Source of the DNA: UBA5314 sp035560815
Lineage (GTDB): Bacteria > Bacillota > Syntrophomonadia > Syntrophomonadales > Syntrophomonadaceae
Assembly (NCBI GenBank): GCA_035560815.1
Contig: DATMYR010000073.1
Span: 1-24,215, forward strand
DNA length: 24,215 nt
Reading direction: 5' to 3'
The notes beneath the pieces were generated by a model that searched no databases, had not been told where the DNA came from, and worked only from the letters and a program-made list of their open reading frames with translations. The position numbers and the translations under genes were made by a program. This document shows, one piece after another, positions 15,691 to 21,800 of this stretch (its first letter is position 1; each line of letters begins with the position of its first letter).

Positions 15691-16713
15691 CTATGCGCCC
15701 GTACCGAAGGAACAGGCGGGATAATGGCAAACGTCGCATTGCAGGCATAACCCACCCAGCCCCAATTTAACGATCATGGGGCGGGTTATCCGTTCGCCAG
15801 TTAATATCGTGGGTAAAACCAGATCAAAAATGGTCGCTTTACTGTACATCACACAGCCTGGCAATCCAAGTATGGGGACTTCACCCAGGTAGGCTACCAT
15901 TAGCATTGCGCCTGGCAATACCGGAGCTCCGTACGTAACGATTTCGGCTCCGGCTTCTCTAACTGCCCGGGGAGTTACATCATCCGGATCTACAGACATG
16001 CCGCCAGTGGTAAGTATTATCTCAGCACCTTCATCAATGAGTCTATGAATGGCACTTACTATCTGCTGGCAATCGTCAGGAACAATGATCTGTTCAATCA
16101 CGCTGCAGTTAAAAGCCTCCATTTTCCTTTTAACCACCGGGCCGAATTTGTCCTCAATACGCCCATAATAGACTTCGCTTCCCGTGGTTACGATACCAAC
16201 TTTGTGTGGGAGAAACTCCTTAACTTGAATCACTGCAAACCCGGCGCTTATTTCTTCAACTTCAACTAATTTGTGCTCATCAATTACCAGTGGAACCACT
16301 CGAACCCCCGCTACAATGTCTCCTGCCTGCACCGGCTTCCGGTTGTTTCTCGTGGCCACCACCACTTCTTCAACCATGTTTATCTCCATTAACAGGGATT
16401 CATTAATAACGCACATTCCACTGGTCGTAGCTATGAGGTTTACTTTCCCTTCCCTGGGTTCGCTCATATACAAGCCCGGTCCCATCAATGCCTGAGCGAT
16501 TCTTAAGGCAGCATCATTTTCATGTACCTTGCCCTCGCTCATTTCCCAAACATAAATATGCTCCTTGCCCAATCTTAAGAGTTTGAGGATATCATCAGAG
16601 TTGATAACGTGGCCTTTCTTAAAAGCCGTTCCCTTAAACTTACCCGGCACTATTTCGGTAATATCATGACATAGTACTGCTCCAACCGCATCGTTCACTT
16701 TAATGCTCTGCAT
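15691..16713 (-). CDS. MoeA-like molybdopterin-binding protein with Cys-rich C-terminal tail
   Basis: A MoCF-domain protein of about 340 residues, shorter than true MoeA. The N-terminus 'DAVGAVLCHDITEIVPGKFK' is typical of this Firmicute group. The MoCF core reads 'VGIVTTGSEVYYGRIEDKFG', 'ILTTGGMSVDPDDVTPRAVR', 'GAPVLPGAMLMVA', 'VPILGLPGCVMYSKATIFDL'. Pro-Gly-Cys replaces the Ser-Gly-Asn-Pro seen in MoeA. The last 20 or so residues contain 'CLQCDVCHYPACSFG', four Cys and one His that could bind a metal or an iron-sulfur cluster. It is the first gene after the riboswitch terminator. ATG 16713 has AAGGAAG about seven bases upstream; ATG 16731 is in frame but has a poorer signal. It may bind molybdopterin or its product for sensing or insertion; the precise function is unknown. 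Confidence 0.88.
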   Translation of the reverse strand: MQSIKVNDAVGAVLCHDITEIVPGKFKGTAFKKGHVINSDDILKLLRLGKEHIYVWEMSEGKVHENDAALRIAQALMGPGLYMSEPREGKVNLIATTSGMCVINESLLMEINMVEEVVVATRNNRKPVQAGDIVAGVRVVPLVIDEHKLVEVEEISAGFAVIQVKEFLPHKVGIVTTGSEVYYGRIEDKFGPVVKRKMEAFNCSVIEQIIVPDDCQQIVSAIHRLIDEGAEIILTTGGMSVDPDDVTPRAVREAGAEIVTYGAPVLPGAMLMVAYLGEVPILGLPGCVMYSKATIFDLVLPTILTGERITRPMIVKLGLGGLCLQCDVCHYPACSFGTGA

Positions 16714-16804
16714 TTTTACACTTCCTTCCATAACCTGCGGATTTTCAAATTGCTACTTTGATATTGGTCTTTAAAGAAGTCGCGTGAAAAATAAACCTAA
16801 ATCT

Positions 16805-16969
16805 ACAAAAAAATAATGCTTTTGTATGATAAGGAGATACAGAAGCATATCCGGTTAGTCTTGGTTCTCCTTTTCATACAGGAAGGTTGACGGATTTCTC
16901 CTGCAACCCTGTGGGCACTGAGCCCAGGCCGCGCCACCGTAGATAAACCTTAGGTAAGCGGGCTCGGAG
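16805..16969 (-). ncRNA. Moco-family riboswitch leader with transcription-attenuation platform
   Basis: On the minus strand the leader starts CTCCGAGCC and contains GGGCTCAGTGCC, GGGTTG, GGAGAAATCC, CAACC and AAAAGGAG, the pattern I recall for the Moco RNA motif (RF01055). Base pairing supports it. CTCC pairs with GGAG (16966-16969 / 16867-16870), GAGCCC with GGGCTC (16960-16965 / 16920-16925), ACAGG with CCTGT (16908-16912 / 16878-16882), and GGTTG with CAACC. A GNRA-type GAAA loop lies on GGA/TCC. The 3' strand of the closing helix, within GTATGAAAAGGAGA, can instead pair with TCTCCTTATCATAC in the downstream terminator with one mismatch. Ligand binding should therefore release the terminator and switch the operon off. 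It lies 90 bases before the first molybdenum cofactor gene. Confidence 0.88.
16807..16848 (-). terminator. Riboswitch expression-platform terminator
   Basis: ATGCTTCTGTAT pairs with ATACAAAAGCAT (16837-16848 / 16816-16827), twelve positions with one mismatch. The loop is nine bases and TATTTTTTT follows. The loop plus 3' arm (16824-16837) is complementary to the 3' edge of the aptamer (16866-16879), giving a mutually exclusive antiterminator. Confidence 0.85.
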
Positions 16970-17012
16970 TTATTAAGTTTTTTCATCCGAATTCTGTCTT
17001 GCTTCTTTTATT

Positions 17013-17028
17013 TGCAAAAGACATGCCA
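17013..17028 (-). promoter_or_regulatory. Sigma-54 (RpoN) -24/-12 promoter for the molybdenum cofactor operon
   Basis: The minus strand reads TGGCATGTCTTTTGCA, GG-N10-GC, one mismatch from TGGCACG-N4-TTGCA. The predicted start is near 17002, about 33 bases before the riboswitch aptamer. This places sigma-54 initiation and riboswitch attenuation in series. No better -35/-10 pair was seen in this stretch. Confidence 0.75.
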
Positions 17029-17043
17029 CATAAAATTGAAAAT

Positions 17044-17080
17044 CAAAAATAAAAAACAGAAGCCCCTTTTCAGGGCTTCT
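17044..17080 (-). terminator. Second terminator downstream of the DUF2149 genes
   Basis: AGAAGCCC pairs with GGGCTTCT (17073-17080 / 17058-17065) around a seven-base loop, followed on the minus strand by TTTTTTATTTTTG. It insulates the molybdenum cofactor promoter, whose -24 element begins 16 bases further on, from the upstream unit. Confidence 0.85.
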
Positions 17081-17126
17081 TGCAACATTGATCATCAATT
17101 TTCCATAATAAAATCGCTGCTGGTTC

Positions 17127-17143
17127 AGTTTCAAAATGAAACT
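17127..17143. promoter_or_regulatory. Candidate enhancer-binding-protein palindrome upstream of the Moco operon
   Basis: AGTTTCA-AAA-TGAAACT is a perfect seven-pair dyad centred at 17135, about 133 bases upstream of the predicted sigma-54 start. On the opposite strand its core is GTTTCATTTTGAAAC, comparable to GTCCCATTTTGGGAA at 10942-10956. It lies between two terminators in a gap of about 600 bases without a gene, where an activator site is expected. It has no U-tract, so it is not a terminator. Confidence 0.4.
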
Positions 17144-17209
17144 TGATCATCCTACAACCATTGCCTATTTTATTCGTCATTTACGGGCCTACTTAGCTTT
17201 CTAATCAGC

Positions 17210-17238
17210 AAAAAACCAGCCCTGAGATATGGGCTGGT
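17210..17238 (-). terminator. First terminator after the ExbB/DUF2149 genes
   Basis: ACCAGCCC and GGGCTGGT (17231-17238 / 17215-17222) form an eight-pair GC-rich stem with an eight-base loop, followed by TTTTTGC on the minus strand. It lies about 100 bases after the last DUF2149 stop codon and is followed 130 bases later by another terminator. Confidence 0.88.
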
Positions 17239-17339
17239 CTATTACTCAATTTGAAATGGCCTTTCTAATTAAACTGCCCAATGGTGGTAATTCTCAATTT
17301 CAATCCGTGTCCTAGAATGAGAAAAGCCATAACGAACAG

Positions 17340-17723
17340 TTAATTCGCGCCCTCTCCCTTTTCTGCCGCGCCGTTACCGGGAACCGTCTTTTCCCCTGCT
17401 TTCGCCCCGGAAGTCTTGTCTTTGTTGTCCATAACATAAAGGTTCCCTGTCTTGGGGTCCCTCACCGCAAACCCCACATCGCCGTATGCACTCACAGCTT
17501 TCATCTGCTCGGTCACTTCTTTTGGATTGTCGATCTTTACAAGCTGTTTTTGGTCTAATATGATCACCAGGTTTTTCATGTTTATATTCCAGTAAATAAT
17601 AATTGAAATTAAAAGCCCGCAGATAAAAACAAGCATCACGTCAACTAAATTGACCATGCTTTCCATAGGACTTATCTCTTCCCTGTATTTGGCTCTTTTC
17701 GATAGAATGCGGCCTCTGTCCAA
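17340..17723 (-). CDS. DUF2149 (ExbD-like) motor subunit, second copy
   Basis: A 127-residue protein with one N-terminal membrane helix, 'NLVDVMLVFICGLLISIII', near residues 25-43. The Asp at the start of the helix matches the proton-carrying Asp of ExbD/TolR. Before it is a basic segment with 'ISPMESMVNL', and after it a small extracytoplasmic domain with 'FAVRDPKTGNLYVMD'. The C-terminus is Gly/Lys/Glu-rich and probably disordered. TTG 17723 is the start, with AAGGAG nine bases upstream. It closely resembles the preceding gene in the helix and flanks, so it arose by duplication. DUF2149 proteins occur beside MotA/TolQ/ExbB proteins; together they should form a proton-driven motor. Confidence 0.85.
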   Translation of the reverse strand: MDRGRILSKRAKYREEISPMESMVNLVDVMLVFICGLLISIIIYWNINMKNLVIILDQKQLVKIDNPKEVTEQMKAVSAYGDVGFAVRDPKTGNLYVMDNKDKTSGAKAGEKTVPGNGAAEKGEGAN

Positions 17724-17759
17724 TATAATCTTCTCCTTTTGCTCCGGTGACTGTATAAA

Positions 17760-18053
17760 TTACTGTACCCCGGTTTCAACCGTATCCACGTTTTTACTCT
17801 CCGCAGGTTGAATAATATACATTTGTTTTGTCTCCGGATCTTCATAAACCCGTCCCATATCCTGATAATAATTACTCTTTGTCTGGTTCATTTCGTTGCT
17901 CATATTCAGGTTAATATTCCAGAGGGAAACAATGGACACCATCAATCCGCAGGCGAAAATCAGCATGATGTCAATTAAATTGACCACGCTTTCCATCGGG
18001 TTAATCGCCTGCCGGTTTTTTCTTCTTCTAGACCTGATGAAGCTTCTTCTCAT
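17760..18053 (-). CDS. DUF2149 (ExbD-like) motor subunit, first copy
   Basis: About 97 residues with a strongly basic N-terminus (RRSFIRSRRRKNRQ), then 'INPMESVVNLIDIMLIFACG' leading into one membrane helix. The Asp in 'LIDIML' matches the essential ExbD/TolR Asp. The short outer domain has 'YEDPETKQMYIIQP', equivalent to the corresponding stretch of the next gene. ATG 18053 is preferred because GAGGAGG lies 12 bases upstream; ATG 18074 would begin inside that signal. It overlaps the end of the ExbB-like gene, indicating translational coupling. The basic N-terminus should be cytoplasmic. Confidence 0.83.
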   Translation of the reverse strand: MRRSFIRSRRRKNRQAINPMESVVNLIDIMLIFACGLMVSIVSLWNINLNMSNEMNQTKSNYYQDMGRVYEDPETKQMYIIQPAESKNVDTVETGVQ

Positions 18054-18747
18054 AGTTTTTCCATTCCTCCTCATCAGACAAGCTGACTACTTTATCAGAA
18101 ACACCGATAACTTTATCTGGAACATTGATGATTTTGTCCAGCAGACTTTCGGCGATCGCTTCATTGGTGCTGATATAACTTTCATACCAATGACCGCGTA
18201 AATAGGAAATCGCGAAACAAATTGCGGCGACGAATACTCCGGATATGGTCGTATCAAAACCTACGCCGATCGATTCGGAAAGGGTCTTGATATCGCCTTT
18301 CCCCAGGGCTACGATTCCGGGGCCCAGGGGAATCAATGTGCCCAAGAGGCCGAGCATTGGTCCCAGTTTGGCGATCAGATCCGTAGGCGCCATAATTTTC
18401 CGGTAATGAGCGTCTTCCACACTCAATAGCTTCTGCGCGTAGGCGGCCAGGGAATTTTCCGTCATCTCTTCAGTGTCAGCCAGTTTCCCGGCGAATTCTT
18501 TCTGGCGCTTAAGCAGTGCGCTGCCCTTGATGATTTGCAAGGCGCTGTCCTTTTCCGCGTGGTTGATCTCCTTTAACAACGCTGGAATGTCCTTTATCAT
18601 TTTCCGTCGTTCCATGATGTATTCCACAAAAAGATCCCCGATTTGCCATATCGTAACTACGATCATAATAAGCAGTACCACCATGCAGGGGCTTAAAAGT
18701 TCCTGCCCAATAGTGTGAAGAATGTTGTGCAAATTTTGACTAACCAT
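18028..18747 (-). CDS. MotA/TolQ/ExbB-family proton channel protein
   Basis: A membrane protein of about 239 residues that would form the stator ring around the DUF2149 helices and conduct protons. TM1 lies near residues 16-38 ('CMVVLLIMIVVTIWQIGDLF'). It is followed by a cytoplasmic helical region, then the family core 'LIAKLGPMLGLLGTLIPLGP' (TM2) and 'GVGFDTTISGVFVAAICFAI' (TM3), with the conserved Thr-Thr in GFDTT. The C-terminus is charged and includes the near-repeat 'VPDKVIGVSDKVVSLSD'. ATG 18747 lies nine bases after GGAGG, and TTG 18753 only three. The giant surface protein gene is immediately upstream. No TonB or outer-membrane receptor is visible. Confidence 0.9.
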   Translation of the reverse strand: MVSQNLHNILHTIGQELLSPCMVVLLIMIVVTIWQIGDLFVEYIMERRKMIKDIPALLKEINHAEKDSALQIIKGSALLKRQKEFAGKLADTEEMTENSLAAYAQKLLSVEDAHYRKIMAPTDLIAKLGPMLGLLGTLIPLGPGIVALGKGDIKTLSESIGVGFDTTISGVFVAAICFAISYLRGHWYESYISTNEAIAESLLDKIINVPDKVIGVSDKVVSLSDEEEWKNYEKKLHQV

Positions 18748-18761
18748 AAACAATAACCTCC

Positions 18762-18823
18762 AAATTTTTAAAAAGGAGTATAGCCGGTTAGCTCCAGTTT
18801 CGGAGCTAACCGACTACTCCTTT
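18762..18823 (-). terminator. Strong hairpin with U-tract between the giant surface gene and the ExbB gene
   Basis: Minus strand: AAAGGAGTA...TACTCCTTT closes an outer nine-pair stem (18815-18823 / 18772-18780). CGGTTAGCTCC/GGAGCTAACCG forms an 11-pair inner stem, and TTTTTAAAAATTTGG follows. It begins about 49 bases after the giant gene's stop and ends close to the ExbB Shine-Dalgarno. No promoter is visible between it and the ExbB start, so it probably attenuates rather than fully ends the transcript, or it stabilises the processed message. Confidence 0.85.
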
Positions 18824-18871
18824 CTTCGTAAAGGTAAAATTTGATTCTTCTAATTTCTTGGTTCGTTTTAC

Positions 18872-21800
18872 TTAAGCACGGCGGCTTTTTCTGTACCGCC
18901 GAAGTCCTCCCAGGCCCGCCAGGATAAAGGCAACCAGAAGCACTCCTCTGACGATAACCGGATTCTGGATCGCTTCCTGGACGACCGCATAAATGGTCGC
19001 CTCTTTCAAACTCGATTCCGCCGCTTTTCCGGGCTCTGCCGGGGTTTGTTCCGGGGTCTTGCTGTCGTTTTGCGCGAGCAAAGGAGTGTCTGCGTTCTTT
19101 GCTGCCGTGCTTGTTTCCAGGGGCGCCGGTCCCAGCGCGATATCGGTGTTGTCCGGCGCTGTTGCCGCAGGCGCTAATACAGCAGGCGCTTCGGCAGCGG
19201 GCGTTTCGGCAGCAGGCGTTTCCACTAAGGGAGTTGTGACCGCCGGAGTGTCAAGGACGATAGGATTTTTGACAAAGTACGCGCTGCTATGGCCTGACGA
19301 TGTTACCGGCGGCGTTACCGACGGCGTTACCGGCGCCGTTTCTTCCGCAAGCGTTATATTCTGGTTATCCTTGTCGAGGCCGAAGAAGGTGCCCGTTTTG
19401 TTGTTGACGATACCGGCGCGGGTGCCTCCCGAGGCGACAACTCCGCTTAAGTGTGCACCATCCAGGGCACTGCTCACGTTACCGGTGTTGCTGTTGCCTG
19501 AGATGTTCGTTGTCCGTGCGGTCATGATATTGCCCACAATGCCGCCGACGGAGATGTTATTCGGGTTGAACGAGAACACATGGTCCTGACCATCATAGGA
19601 AACGTGGTCTTGATAGTCGGGGGCAACCGTGTTTATCAAGTCTCCGGAGTTCGCGGAGTTTGTAACCGTTATGTCCGGAGTGCCCATAGCGCCCTGTGAA
19701 CCGCTGACGACACCGACGATACCGCCTATATTGTTGGCCGTGCCGGTGACGTCGCCCTCATTTTTGCAGCCGTCGATCACAATGGCGATGTCAATCGCAC
19801 CTCCGAGTATTCCCCCGGCAGAGTTCACGTAAACCGGGTTGTATCCTGTTTGACCCGATGATGTCTGGGCCGTCGAGGTGATGTTGCCGGTGTTGGTGCA
19901 GTTTATGAATGAGGCGGTACAACCGCCCCCGGAGGTTTCTCCGGCGATGCCGCCGACATTTCTTGAGCCGGTGATATTACCCGAGTTAGCGCAGTTTTCA
20001 ATCCGCGAGAACGTTGACTTCACTTGGGAGCCGGAGTTCGGCATCATTTCAAATCCGCCAATTGTGCCGACAATACCGCCGCCTTGTCCACACGTGATAT
20101 TTCCACTGTTGGTGCAGTTGGTAATTACCGTTTGCTGCGCGTTACCCGCAATGCCGCCCGCATCACTGGTGGTGGTGATATTCGCTTTGTTGTGACAGTT
20201 ATCTATGGTTCCTTTTGAGATTGAATTGACGATACCCGCGGAGCCACTGATTGAGCCTTCAACGGTCAGATTCTTAATCGTCGCGCCCACACAGTTGTTG
20301 AAGAACGGTCCTGTTTTTAGCGTAACGGTATGTCCGGCGCCGTCGAACGTACCGGCGTACACCCCATATTCTGTCGTGCCGCCTATTCCCAAGAACTGCT
20401 CCGATGATACTTTGGACATATCAATGTCGTTTGTAAGCCGTCCGTTAATCTGATTTTGGGTGCCGAACATCGGATTCGACTGTACGGTTGTGGCGAACCA
20501 AAGGACATCGTCGACGGTTGACAGCAGGTAGTAACCGTCCCCGTCCTGCACCGGAGGGGCCGAAAGATAGCTGTATATACCGGGTACATGTCCGTTTGCG
20601 CCCGTAAGTATGAAACTGGCGGGGTTAGACGCACATTTCGCGCTCTCGTTCCCGCTCTCCACTGTGAACTCCGCGTCGTCTAACGCGTCGCCCAAGAACG
20701 TATTAACCGAGCTGTTCTTCAAATAGTAGTTGCCCTTGTACACTGCCGGCGTCACGGTCGCCTTGCCGATTACCGCGCCGATATTCGGCTGCGATCCGGT
20801 CGCCATAACGTTGCCGAGGTTGAAGTTAGACGTCGCGCTCATACTCGTCGCGGCATTTTCGCCGATGATTCCGCCCACCGAAGCGCCGGAACTCGTAACC
20901 GCGGCAGTATTGTACGATTGCGAAACACCCGTACCCGCACCGTAAACGTAACCGACGATGCCACCGGTAGCATCGCCGGAACCGTTGACGGCTCCTTTGT
21001 TGCACACATTGGCGAACGCCGTACCGGTTGCTTTTCCGGCTACGCCGCCAGTATTCCCGCTGCCGGTGACGGCTCCGCCGTTATTGCCGCTTTGTTGGAT
21101 AATCCCGTAGGTAATAGAGCCGATGATACTTCCGGTGTTCGTTCCGCCGCTGATATTTCCTGTGTTGTAGCATTGATAAATTTGCCGATTAGCGTCAGGC
21201 TTACCCGTTCCGTCAAACGTTCCCTCAATGCCCCCGACGTTTACGGTCCCTTCCGTTGACGTAACGATGATATTACCTGTGTAGGTGCTCTGGCCGATAT
21301 AGTAGTCAGCCGTTCCGTAGATTCCTCCGATACTTGCTCCGTCGGTGGCTGTGCCGGTTATCGCTACGCTTTCGTACGGTACGTAGACATTACCGCCGGT
21401 TGAAACGCCGACCAGGCCGCCGATGCTCGCGCCGCCGAATGTGCCTGTGATCGTACCTTCTGTACTGACGCTATTAAGTGTTCCGCCGGTGCCCAGGTAG
21501 TTGACTAAACCGCCCACTGCCGAGCCGCCGTCCGCTACAACGCGGGCAATTTTAATCTTCTTGTTGCCCTGAATAGTTCCGGTGAACGGATGCTCCGCAG
21601 TGCCGATACCCGCGAACGCCGAGCCGGTCAGATCAATATCGTTTTTCACCGTAGCTTTGATGGCGGTATAGCCGAGAGTGTTGACCGCATTCGCAAACGC
21701 CAGCACGTCGGTGGGAGTTGCCAAGAGGTAATATCCGTCGGAATTCATGGAGAGGTCGGTGAGAGATTTTTCCAGTTTGATACTGCCGGCCGTGCTTCCG

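Noticed and set aside
17265..17330. A 21-residue minus-strand frame just after the last DUF2149 gene
   Set aside because: It has no Shine-Dalgarno, is very short, and lies between a stop codon and a terminator; probably chance.
16970..17340. Attachment site or mobile-element border between the surface gene unit and the molybdenum region
   Set aside because: The gap contains two terminators, a palindrome and a promoter; I saw no direct repeat, tRNA or integrase to support a mobile boundary.
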